DNA from: Flavobacteriaceae bacterium
GTDB lineage: Bacteria; Bacteroidota; Bacteroidia; Flavobacteriales; Flavobacteriaceae
Assembly (NCBI GenBank): GCA_015489265.1
Contig: WFZY01000011.1
Coordinates: forward strand, 1-5,310
Reading direction: 5' to 3'
DNA: 5,310 nucleotides
The translations under genes and the position numbers were made by a program. Shown here piece by piece: positions 1-5,160 of the stretch. How positions within the stretch are numbered: the first letter of the stretch is position 1; each line of letters begins with the position of its first letter. The notes under the pieces were generated by a model. The model was not told the DNA's origin. It ran no database searches and saw only the letters and a program-made list of their open reading frames with translations.

Positions 1-34
1 CTTTATACCCTTTATTTTCAGTGAGTTCATTCAT
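1..34 (-). CDS. Probable N-terminus of a gene running off the left edge
   Basis: On the minus strand an ATG at 34-32 opens a frame that stays open to the window edge and reads MNELTENKGYK. Eleven codons are far too few to identify a product. What supports a real start is the promoter-like pair upstream (71-105), which leaves a leader of roughly 30 bases. The gene would lie downstream of the lipoprotein gene on the same strand, with about 150 bp between them. A chance ATG remains possible. Confidence 0.35.
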   Translation of the reverse strand, partial: MNELTENKGYK

Positions 35-70
35 ATTTATCAATTTGCCAGACAATGTCTCACATTTTGA

Positions 71-105
71 CAAATATATCAATTATTAGTGATTTTGTAT
101 CAAAA
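71..105 (-). promoter_or_regulatory. Bacteroidota-type promoter for the gene at the left edge
   Basis: Read on the minus strand, positions 78-71 give TATATTTG, an exact match to the TAnnTTTG -7 box of the Bacteroidota primary sigma factor. A TTTTG stretch lies at 105-101, 22 bases upstream, and can serve as the -33 element. The spacing is at the long end of the usual range. The -7 box ends 36 bases before the putative start codon at 34. Confidence 0.5.
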
Positions 106-184
106 TTTCGGATTTTATCATCTTCTAAATTGCCCATAACATTAATATACCAAACATTCCAAGCTTTTTAGAAAAGCTAATTAA

Positions 185-1372
185 TCAAAAATTTGCCTGA
201 TTCAATATATCTTTAAATTTCATTTTGATATCTTGCGCCGCATCATACACCATTTGTTCATTGCTGGGAAAAGGAATGCGTCGTTCTTTTAAAAAATTGA
301 GATATTCGTTGCGAATGGCACGTCTATCACCCGAATAGATGGCAAAATTGTGTTCAAAAACATATTGGCTCTGTAAAGGAAACCGGTCTATGGTCTGTCC
401 GGTACGATTATCCGTAATTTCTGCTTGTGCAACAACTTGTGCTTCCTTATGTTGTTGATACAAGTGTACTTTACTACGGACTTTAATCATTCGTGGTATT
501 TTAACCGGATTGCCCAAAGTATCCTTAACGATGTTACCATTGGCATCTTTTTGATAAGTATAACCATCTTGTATTTCACGTTCTTCCAGCACTTCCTTAT
601 CGCGTTCTTGGTCGGGTGAAATGTTGATTTGTTTAAATTTCAAATCAATCGTATAATCATATTGTCTGCCGGGTTGTTTCTTGTTGTGATAATCTACCCA
701 AAAATTATTGGCACCGTAAGAACTGAAGTTGAGCAGTTCATCTTGTAGTTTTTTGGGAATAATCTTATTGGTTTCATTCGTTATTTTTACATAAGCATAA
801 GTCATACCACGCTCATGAGCTTGCTGCATCAATTGTGATACATCTTTATAACCGGTATCAATTCTGTCCAATTCATCGAGCAAATCATATGCCTTTCTAA
901 TATCGGCTTTGTTACCGCTATTAAGCAATATCTTGGCTTTTTTATATAAATGACTGACCAAATGACTTTTTGCATCCAGTATTTGATTGGTATAATCGGT
1001 AAAGTCAAACCGGACCGGCTTGTGTTGTTTTATCAAAGATAACGGCAATAAAGGTTTGATTTTATCTTGACGCGTATCCAAAAGCAAATAGGTATCATAT
1101 ATTTTTCGCCATTTATCCGGATTGGGATCCTTTGATAATTTATTAATTAAAGCCAAATCACGGCTAACGGCTTTGTCATAAGCTTCTTTGAGCAGAGCAA
1201 CGTACGGGTCAGCACTTTTTTTGCCTTTTTTCTTCTGAATTTGTTCAATAGACATATCAATGGCGCTATCATAATTGCCACTGTAAACGGCTTGCTGAAT
1301 TTCTTTAACATTACCACATGATGTGATTAGAAATATTAATATTGTTAAAGTAAAAAATGTAAGTTTTTTCAT
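185..1372 (-). CDS. SPII lipoprotein of unknown function, 395 aa
   Basis: The protein starts MKK, continues with a hydrophobic segment (residues 4-16) and has a lipobox ending ITSC with the lipidated Cys at 19. It should therefore be exported by Sec, processed by signal peptidase II and anchored to the inner or outer membrane. Residue 20 is Gly. Residues about 22-190 are charged and probably helical, with TPR-like stretches (SGNYDSAIDMSIEQI; KKAKILLNSGNKADIRKAY), but I cannot assign clean repeats. Residues about 190-345 look beta-rich (YDYTIDLKFKQINIS; KVRSKVHLYQ; VVAQAEITDNRTGQTIDRF). The C-terminus is again helical. I do not recognise a named family or any catalytic motif. The ATG at 1372 is the only start that gives a full signal peptide. 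It lies downstream of the beta-barrel gene on the same strand, but a terminator and a separate promoter stand between them, so it is probably its own transcription unit. Confidence 0.9.
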   Translation of the reverse strand: MKKLTFFTLTILIFLITSCGNVKEIQQAVYSGNYDSAIDMSIEQIQKKKGKKSADPYVALLKEAYDKAVSRDLALINKLSKDPNPDKWRKIYDTYLLLDTRQDKIKPLLPLSLIKQHKPVRFDFTDYTNQILDAKSHLVSHLYKKAKILLNSGNKADIRKAYDLLDELDRIDTGYKDVSQLMQQAHERGMTYAYVKITNETNKIIPKKLQDELLNFSSYGANNFWVDYHNKKQPGRQYDYTIDLKFKQINISPDQERDKEVLEEREIQDGYTYQKDANGNIVKDTLGNPVKIPRMIKVRSKVHLYQQHKEAQVVAQAEITDNRTGQTIDRFPLQSQYVFEHNFAIYSGDRRAIRNEYLNFLKERRIPFPSNEQMVYDAAQDIKMKFKDILNQANF

Positions 1373-1415
1373 CTGTTTATTTTTTAATATTAATTAATGT
1401 CAGATGTAACCTTTG

Positions 1416-1464
1416 ATGATTAAAATAATCATTCCCTTGTGAGTTTAATGATTATTTTAATCAT
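1416..1464. repeat. Perfect inverted repeat made of two 17-bp palindromes
   Basis: Arms 1416-1433 and 1447-1464 are perfect reverse complements over 18 bp, around a 13-base spacer (1434-1446). Each arm is itself a palindrome of the form ATGATTAnnnTAATCAT (1416-1432 with AAA in the middle, 1448-1464 with TTT). The two centres, 1424 and 1456, are 32 bp apart, about three helical turns. A further copy of the half-site AATAATCA lies at 1476-1483. The repeat sits 44-92 bases before the lipoprotein start codon and downstream of the predicted promoter at 1501-1532. It could be paired operators for a dimeric regulator, or an RNA hairpin in the 5' leader. The stem is almost all A-T and no U-run follows it on the minus strand, which argues against an intrinsic terminator. 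The structure is seen directly; the role is inference. Confidence 0.8.
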
Positions 1465-1500
1465 GTCGGTTTCATAATAATCAATTTCCGGATATAAAAT

Positions 1501-1532
1501 CAAAGATAATACCATTTCATCAAAAAAACAAA
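1501..1532 (-). promoter_or_regulatory. Bacteroidota-type promoter of the lipoprotein gene
   Basis: On the minus strand, positions 1508-1501 give TATCTTTG, an exact TAnnTTTG -7 box. TTTG at 1532-1529 lies 20 bases upstream as the -33 box. Transcription would begin around 1495 and give a leader of roughly 120 bases before the ATG at 1372, containing the inverted repeat at 1416-1464. The -33 element lies inside the T-run of the terminator of the preceding gene. Confidence 0.55.
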
Positions 1533-1564
1533 AAAGTCCCAAATGATAAAATCAAATGGGACTT
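1522..1564 (-). terminator. Rho-independent terminator of the beta-barrel gene
   Basis: TGGGACTT at 1557-1564 pairs perfectly with AAGTCCCA at 1534-1541. After two mismatched pairs, ATCA (1551-1554) pairs with TGAT (1544-1547) around an AAA loop. Read on the minus strand, the stem runs into a T-run interrupted by a single G (1535-1522). It lies 21 bases past the stop codon of the gene at 1586-2188. On the plus strand no comparable T-run follows, so it works in one direction. Confidence 0.85.
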
Positions 1565-1585
1565 AAAATCAATAAATTATATAGT

Positions 1586-2188
1586 TTAGAAATAGAAAAC
1601 CAAATCTATAGCCAAATGTCTGGGAATGGTTTTAGCATTATCAGGTTTTGCAATATCAGTAAAACCAAGATGATAAGATAAACCCAAGCCAATGCTACCA
1701 AAGTCTAAATCGTATTCGGCACCGGCACCCGCCATAAAACTCATACCAAAGGTATTGATACCGTCTTTAACATCTACTTCAGTACCACCGGATTTCATTT
1801 TAGCAGCGACATTCAGGTCAAAAGTACCCCCGAAAAATCCGGTAATATGCACATTGTCAGTTACTTCTTTACTTCTTAATTTTAAAGCCAAAGGAATTTC
1901 CAAAGTGGTAACGGACATATCAGTATCAGATGTATCAAATGATTTACTGTGAATCAACAAGCCGGAATGAATATAATAGTTACCGGCAAATTGATAATCT
2001 GCCAACAAACCGCCTTTCCAGCCCAAACCACCGGAACCATCTTTATCAGTTACCCATTTACCATCCGCATTTTTGTATTCGTGTTTGTTAAAATTAATAG
2101 TCGGTGCCAAAGTTAGCCCGATTTTAAAATCTTGTGCCAAAGTCGTGAATCCTACAAGAATGGTTAACAATACAACAATTTTTTTCAT
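1586..2188 (-). CDS. Outer-membrane beta-barrel protein, PorT-like family, 200 aa
   Basis: The N-terminus is a clear Sec signal peptide: MKK, then a hydrophobic core (residues 4-14), with likely cleavage after Ala18, leaving mature QDFKIGL. The rest alternates short amphipathic strands with Gly- and Asp-rich turns: IGLTLAPTINF, LGWKGGLLADYQF, YYIHSGLLIHSKSF, TTLEIPLALKLRS, HITGFFGGTFDLNV, GMSFMAGAGAEYDL, IGLGLSYHLGF and LAIDLVFYF. The chain ends in Phe, the usual signal for insertion by the Bam machinery. Length and pattern fit the small 8- to 10-strand barrels annotated in Bacteroidota as PorT-like or 'outer membrane beta-barrel domain'. That family includes PorT of the type IX secretion system, but nothing here shows this copy is PorT. 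No enzymatic motif is visible. The gene is divergent from xerD across a 67-bp gap and ends at its own terminator. Confidence 0.88.
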   Translation of the reverse strand: MKKIVVLLTILVGFTTLAQDFKIGLTLAPTINFNKHEYKNADGKWVTDKDGSGGLGWKGGLLADYQFAGNYYIHSGLLIHSKSFDTSDTDMSVTTLEIPLALKLRSKEVTDNVHITGFFGGTFDLNVAAKMKSGGTEVDVKDGINTFGMSFMAGAGAEYDLDFGSIGLGLSYHLGFTDIAKPDNAKTIPRHLAIDLVFYF

Positions 2189-2221
2189 ATCTTTAAATTT
2201 TAAAATAGTTTTTTATAAAAG

Positions 2222-2252
2222 CAAAAATGCGATTTTTTTTAATACTAAACAA
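2222..2252 (-). promoter_or_regulatory. Probable promoter of the beta-barrel gene, abutting xerD
   Basis: On the minus strand, positions 2229-2222 give CATTTTTG, seven of eight matches to TAnnTTTG. TTG at 2252-2250 lies 20 bases upstream. The leader to the ATG at 2188 would be about 25-30 bases. The -33 element is only three bases from the xerD start codon at 2256 on the opposite strand, so polymerase here would cover the xerD translation start. Confidence 0.4.
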
Positions 2253-2255
2253 GAC

Positions 2256-3155
2256 ATGGACTGGAAAAATGCCATAGCACAATTCAAATTATTTTTAAAA
2301 CTCGAAAAGCAACTTTCAGATAATAGTATTGCCGGCTACATCAATGATGTACAAAAACTCAAAAATTATGTTGAAAATTATAACGAAGCTATCTTGCCCG
2401 CACAAGTCACAACCGACTTGATTCAAGCTTTTATCTATGATTTATCAGATTTGGTGTCGCCGCATACACAAGCACGTTTGATATCGGGTTTGCGTTTATT
2501 TTATAAATTTTTAATGCTTGAAAATCTCATAACTGCCAATCCGCTCGACTTGATTGAATCACCGAAATTGAGTCGCAAATTGCCTGATGTTTTAAGTTTG
2601 GAAGAAATAGACCAAATGATTGCCGCTATTGATTTATCTACTGCCGAAGGCGAACGCAATCGCAGTATTATAGAAACGCTCTACGGCTGTGGTTTAAGAG
2701 TTTCGGAATTGGTCAATTTAAAATTATCCGATTTGTTTTTTGAAGAGGGCTTTATCAAAGTTACCGGCAAAGGTGACAAACAACGATTTGTGCCTATAAG
2801 CAACTATACGCAAAAATATATTAATATATATGTAAAACACATCAGAAATCATCAAAAAATTGATCCGGCATTTTCAGATATTTTGTACCTGAACCGTCGT
2901 GGTAAACAACTGACCCGCGTGATGATATTTCATATCATAAAAACTTTGACTAAAAAAGCCGGTATTGACAAAAATATCAGTCCGCATTCACTCAGACATT
3001 CTTTTGCAACCCATTTGTTGGAAAACGGTGCCGACTTGCGCAGTATTCAATTACTGCTTGGGCATGAAAGCATTACGACGACAGAAATTTACTTGCATTT
3101 AGACAAACAAAAATTACATGAAACATTGCAAAAATTTCATCCTAGAGCCAAATGA
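2256..3155 (+). CDS. xerD: Site-specific tyrosine recombinase XerD, 299 aa
   Basis: XerD cuts and rejoins DNA at the chromosomal dif site through a 3'-phosphotyrosyl intermediate. It resolves chromosome dimers before division and in other bacteria acts with XerC and FtsK. Residues about 1-90 form the SAM-like DNA-binding domain and about 110-290 the catalytic domain. The full catalytic set is present: Arg148 (YGCGLRVSEL), Lys172 (GKGDKQR), His244 and Arg247 (SPHSLRHSF), His270 (LLGHESITTTEIY) and nucleophile Tyr279. These positions match those I recall for E. coli XerD exactly, and the protein also ends HPRA(K) like that enzyme. This supports XerD over a phage integrase. I chose the ATG at 2256 because it gives the family's usual length of about 298 residues. 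The frame is open upstream to 2073, but that part is antisense to the beta-barrel gene. I see no convincing promoter. The stop codon is two bases from that of the convergent gene. Confidence 0.95.
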   Translation: MDWKNAIAQFKLFLKLEKQLSDNSIAGYINDVQKLKNYVENYNEAILPAQVTTDLIQAFIYDLSDLVSPHTQARLISGLRLFYKFLMLENLITANPLDLIESPKLSRKLPDVLSLEEIDQMIAAIDLSTAEGERNRSIIETLYGCGLRVSELVNLKLSDLFFEEGFIKVTGKGDKQRFVPISNYTQKYINIYVKHIRNHQKIDPAFSDILYLNRRGKQLTRVMIFHIIKTLTKKAGIDKNISPHSLRHSFATHLLENGADLRSIQLLLGHESITTTEIYLHLDKQKLHETLQKFHPRAK

Positions 3156-3157
3156 TT

Positions 3158-3634
3158 TTAGAATGTATAGCGCAATGAGAAGCCGCCACCATCACCAAAG
3201 AAACCGGAATAACCAACTAAGTTGACATATGGTTTCCAATCTAACCCGATGGCAATTGGCAGGTTGGGAAACTCGTATTCCAATCCTAAAATACCATCTA
3301 CACCCAGCACTGTATATGTACCGGAAGCGTAATGAGAATATTGGGCATCAAAAAAACCAAGATGCGCTCCATAACCGTAAAACCAATAAAAATTTCCGTT
3401 TGAAGGCATCTCATTATGATGTTCAATCAAACCGACGACTTCCCAACCTTGCCAACGTGTATGTAAAATACCTTCTACTGCAGTAGTGTTAGTAACGAAG
3501 TTTTTATAAGAAATACCATTAAATAATCCACCTCTCAATCCGATTGCTTGCTTATAATTCTGAGCCAAAGCAGTTGAGGTTAACAAGATCATCATTAGCA
3601 CAAGAATAGTTGTTGTTGTTTTTCTATTTGACAT
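3158..3634 (-). CDS. Small secreted beta-barrel protein, 158 aa
   Basis: From the ATG at 3634 the protein begins MSNRKTTTT, then has a hydrophobic core (ILVLMMILLTSTALA) with likely cleavage after Ala24 to give mature QNYKQAIGLRGG. The remaining 134 residues are rich in Gly and aromatic residues with alternating strands (AIGLRGGLFNGISYK, TAVEGILHTRWQGWEVVGLI, FYWFYGYGAHLGFF, VDGILGLEYEF, IAIGLDWKPYVNLVGY) and end GFSLRYTF. The terminal Phe and size suggest an 8-strand outer-membrane barrel of unknown role. It does not obviously resemble the barrel at 1586-2188 beyond general architecture. The frame can be read back to a TTG at 3673, but that adds a polar Lys/Asn-rich stretch before the signal peptide and overlaps a likely -7 box, so the ATG is preferred. 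No terminator separates its end from xerD. Confidence 0.85.
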   Translation of the reverse strand: MSNRKTTTTILVLMMILLTSTALAQNYKQAIGLRGGLFNGISYKNFVTNTTAVEGILHTRWQGWEVVGLIEHHNEMPSNGNFYWFYGYGAHLGFFDAQYSHYASGTYTVLGVDGILGLEYEFPNLPIAIGLDWKPYVNLVGYSGFFGDGGGFSLRYTF

Positions 3635-3670
3635 ATTTTTATTTTTCGGTTTTAGTTTCAAAAATTGTTC

Positions 3671-3678
3671 CAAAAATA
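3671..3678 (-). promoter_or_regulatory. Possible -7 box of the small beta-barrel gene
   Basis: The minus strand reads TATTTTTG at 3678-3671, an exact TAnnTTTG match 37 bases before the ATG at 3634. I could not find TTG 17-23 bases further upstream, so the -33 half is missing or degenerate. Such a T-rich match can occur by chance in DNA this AT-rich. Confidence 0.35.
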
Positions 3679-3759
3679 TTAAAAGGGTATTTTTAATTCT
3701 GGCTATTTGACTGTAACGAATTTATTTAGTAAAATATTATGTCTTGGTATAAAATTTGA

Positions 3760-3788
3760 TTGTCATAATAAAAAATACTATATCTTTG
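3760..3788 (+). promoter_or_regulatory. Promoter of ssrA (tmRNA)
   Basis: TATCTTTG at 3781-3788 is an exact TAnnTTTG -7 box. TTG at 3760-3762 lies 18 bases upstream; another TTG at 3756-3758 would give a spacing of 22. The -7 box ends 11 bases before the mature tmRNA 5' end at 3800. This implies a short 5' leader that RNase P would remove, as in other tmRNAs. Confidence 0.65.
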
Positions 3789-3799
3789 CATTATAAATC

Positions 3800-4196
3800 G
3801 GGGTCGACTGGATTTGACAGCAAGATCCGGTAATATGTAAGCATGCCGAGCATTGATACATGGCTCGTTAATCTCATGTATCGAACCAATAAACGGCGAA
3901 AATAACTTCGCTCTTGCTGCTTAATTCTGAATAATAGTAAGGATTAAGCCACGTCCCGACTAGGTCGGGAGGCAAGAAGTCCCTCGAAAGCCCTGACTTA
4001 CGGCGTTCGATTCAGGGGCTTCGTAAAAGTAAGTCTAGGTATAAATGGGCTTCAAATTTATACCGAAATTTTAGAAGCTAAGCTTTGAGTGGCCTGTCTG
4101 TGGGCAGCTCAAAGTCGAAAATCTAAACACAGACTAAGCATGTAGAAAGCATGTTAACGGCTTGTGTGGACGAGGGTTCGATTCCCTCCGACTCCA
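3800..4196 (+). ncRNA. ssrA: Transfer-messenger RNA (tmRNA), one-piece
   Basis: tmRNA, with SmpB, rescues ribosomes stalled on broken mRNA and adds a degradation tag. The tRNA-like part is complete. The acceptor stem 3800-3806 pairs with 4189-4195 (7 bp) and includes the G3-U pair (3802 with 4193) that marks RNAs charged by alanyl-tRNA synthetase. A T-arm has a 5-bp stem (4172-4176 with 4184-4188) and loop TTCGATT. Discriminator A is 4196. CAA follows instead of CCA, so CCA must be added after transcription. Helix 2 can form between 3821-3824 and 4161-4164. H-type pseudoknots are visible: PK1 (3847-3851 with 3863-3867; 3855-3862 with 3875-3882), one at 3991-3996 with 4012-4017 and 3997-4001 with 4029-4033, and a last one at 4083-4089 with 4108-4114 and 4096-4102 with 4128-4134. 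Further hairpins lie at 3919-3927/3941-3949 (enclosing the tag stop), 3954-3960/3964-3970 and 4038-4046/4056-4064. The 397-base length is normal for the family. Confidence 0.97.
3895..3924 (+). other. tmRNA tag reading frame, GENNFALAA
   Basis: Inside the tmRNA, resume codon GGC at 3895 begins nine codons reading GENNFALAA, followed by TAA at 3922-3924. With the alanine carried by the tmRNA, the added tag would be AGENNFALAA. The ALAA end is the usual degron recognised by ClpXP-type proteases. The frame starts 12 bases after the 3' end of pseudoknot PK1, and its stop lies in the helix 3919-3927/3941-3949, the normal arrangement. Tags I recall from Bacteroidota are close (GENNYALAA, GETNYALAA). 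Confidence 0.92.
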
Positions 4197-4200
4197 CAAT

Positions 4201-4240
4201 AAAAACCGGCTAAACAAAAATTTTTGTTTAGCCGGTTTTT
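4201..4240. terminator. Bidirectional terminator between ssrA and thyA
   Basis: Positions 4201-4220 and 4221-4240 are exact reverse complements, a perfect 40-base palindrome with a GC core (CCGGC at 4206-4210, GCCGG at 4231-4235) and A5/T5 at the outer ends. It therefore gives a stem followed by a T-run on either strand. It begins five bases after the tmRNA discriminator base and ends 24 bases after the thyA stop codon, so it can terminate both convergent transcripts. Confidence 0.9.
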
Positions 4241-4264
4241 AGTTTAAAGCATAGAAAACTTTAT

Positions 4265-5089
4265 TTAAACTGCCACTTTGGCTTTTATGTGAGGATGTGG
4301 GTCATAACCCACCAACTCAAAATCTTCATATTTAAAATCGAAAATACTTTTAACCTCCGGATTAATTTTCATTTGTGGTAAAGCCCTTGGTTTGCGGGTT
4401 AATTGCAATTTGACTTGTTCAAAATGATTTTTATATATATGTACATCACCAAAAGTATGAATAAAATCGCCCGGCTGCAATCCGGTAACTTGTGCCATCA
4501 TCATGGTCAGTAAAGCATAAGAAGCAATATTAAAAGGGACTCCTAAAAAAACATCGGCACTACGTTGATACATCTGGCATGACAATTTGCCATTGGCAAC
4601 ATAAAATTGGAAAAACGCATGACAAGGTGGTAAGGCGGCTTTGCCTTCAGCTACATTTTGCGCAAAACTTTTAGATGTATCCGGCATGACCGAGGGGTTC
4701 CATGCAGATACTAACATTCGCCGGCTATCCGGATTGTTTTTCAAAGTATCGACTATTTGAGCTATTTGATCGATGCCATCGTTATTCCAATTGCGCCATT
4801 GCGCACTGTAAACAGGTCCCAAATCGCCGTTTTCATCAGCCCATTCATTCCATATACGCACCCCGTTTTCTTGTAAATATTTGATATTGGTATCACCTTT
4901 TAAAAACCATAATAATTCGTGAATAATAGATTTTAAGTGAATTTTTTTGGTCGTTAGCAAAGGAAAACCTTTTTGCAAGTCAAAACGCATTTGGTAACCG
5001 AACACGCTACGCGTACCCGTACCGGTACGGTCACTCTTATCAACACCATTGTCTAATATATATTGCAATAAATCTAAATAGGGTCTCAT
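4265..5089 (-). CDS. thyA: Thymidylate synthase ThyA, 274 aa
   Basis: This cytosolic enzyme converts dUMP and 5,10-methylene-tetrahydrofolate to dTMP and dihydrofolate, the only de novo route to thymidylate in cells lacking ThyX. The whole family pattern is present: Arg21 (DRTGTGT) for phosphate binding, Glu58 (IIHELLWFL), the Arg123-Arg124 pair (DSRRMLVSAWN), nucleophile Cys156 (PPCHAFFQFYV), the QRSADVFLGVPFNIASY block with Asp179 and Asn187, His217 and Tyr219 (GDVHIYKNH), and the C-terminal YDPHPHIKAKVAV. Compared with the 264-residue E. coli enzyme as I recall it, there are about 13 extra residues before the catalytic Cys (within 132-154) and about three fewer near residue 103, which accounts for the length of 274. 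The start is the conserved MRPYLDLL. A 71-bp gap separates it from the upstream gene on the same strand. TATCTTTA at 5113-5106 is a one-mismatch -7 box but has no clear -33 partner, so co-transcription with the upstream gene is possible. No folA is present in the window. Confidence 0.98.
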   Translation of the reverse strand: MRPYLDLLQYILDNGVDKSDRTGTGTRSVFGYQMRFDLQKGFPLLTTKKIHLKSIIHELLWFLKGDTNIKYLQENGVRIWNEWADENGDLGPVYSAQWRNWNNDGIDQIAQIVDTLKNNPDSRRMLVSAWNPSVMPDTSKSFAQNVAEGKAALPPCHAFFQFYVANGKLSCQMYQRSADVFLGVPFNIASYALLTMMMAQVTGLQPGDFIHTFGDVHIYKNHFEQVKLQLTRKPRALPQMKINPEVKSIFDFKYEDFELVGYDPHPHIKAKVAV

Positions 5090-5160
5090 AACAAATTTTT
5101 GAGTGTAAAGATAATAAATTATACATTTAAAAATAATATTGCTTTAAACACCGGCTACAA

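Noticed and set aside
162..178. Terminator of the lipoprotein gene
   Set aside because: AGCTTTT at 162-168 pairs with AAAAGCT at 172-178 around a 3-base loop, just past the stop codon, but no T-run follows on the minus strand and the stem is weak. It is at most a minor hairpin.
425..619. 64-codon plus-strand open frame
   Set aside because: It is antisense to the lipoprotein gene, with no promoter or family-like features: a shadow frame.
1692..1952. 86-codon plus-strand open frame
   Set aside because: It lies entirely antisense to the beta-barrel gene with Ser/Pro/Val-rich shadow composition.
2188..2195. Plus-strand -7 box for xerD (TATCTTTA)
   Set aside because: It has one mismatch, no TTG at the right distance upstream, and lies more than 60 bases before the start codon. 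The evidence is too weak to annotate.
2073..2255. N-terminal extension of xerD by 61 residues
   Set aside because: The frame is open, but most of it is antisense to the signal-peptide end of the beta-barrel gene. The ATG at 2256 gives the normal XerD length and exact alignment of the catalytic residues.
2256..3155. Phage or island integrase near ssrA, a common integration target
   Set aside because: All features fit chromosomal XerD. No duplicate of the tmRNA 3' end or other att-like repeat is present, and no mobile-element genes are seen. The gene is separated from ssrA by an unrelated convergent gene.
3229..3486. 85-codon plus-strand open frame
   Set aside because: It is antisense to the small beta-barrel gene, which has a clear signal peptide and C-terminal Phe.
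4702..4884. 60-codon plus-strand open frame
   Set aside because: It is antisense to highly conserved thyA codons.
5106..5113. Minus-strand -7 box for thyA (TATCTTTA)
   Set aside because: It has one mismatch and no -33 TTG 17-23 bases upstream. It is mentioned under thyA but not called as a promoter.
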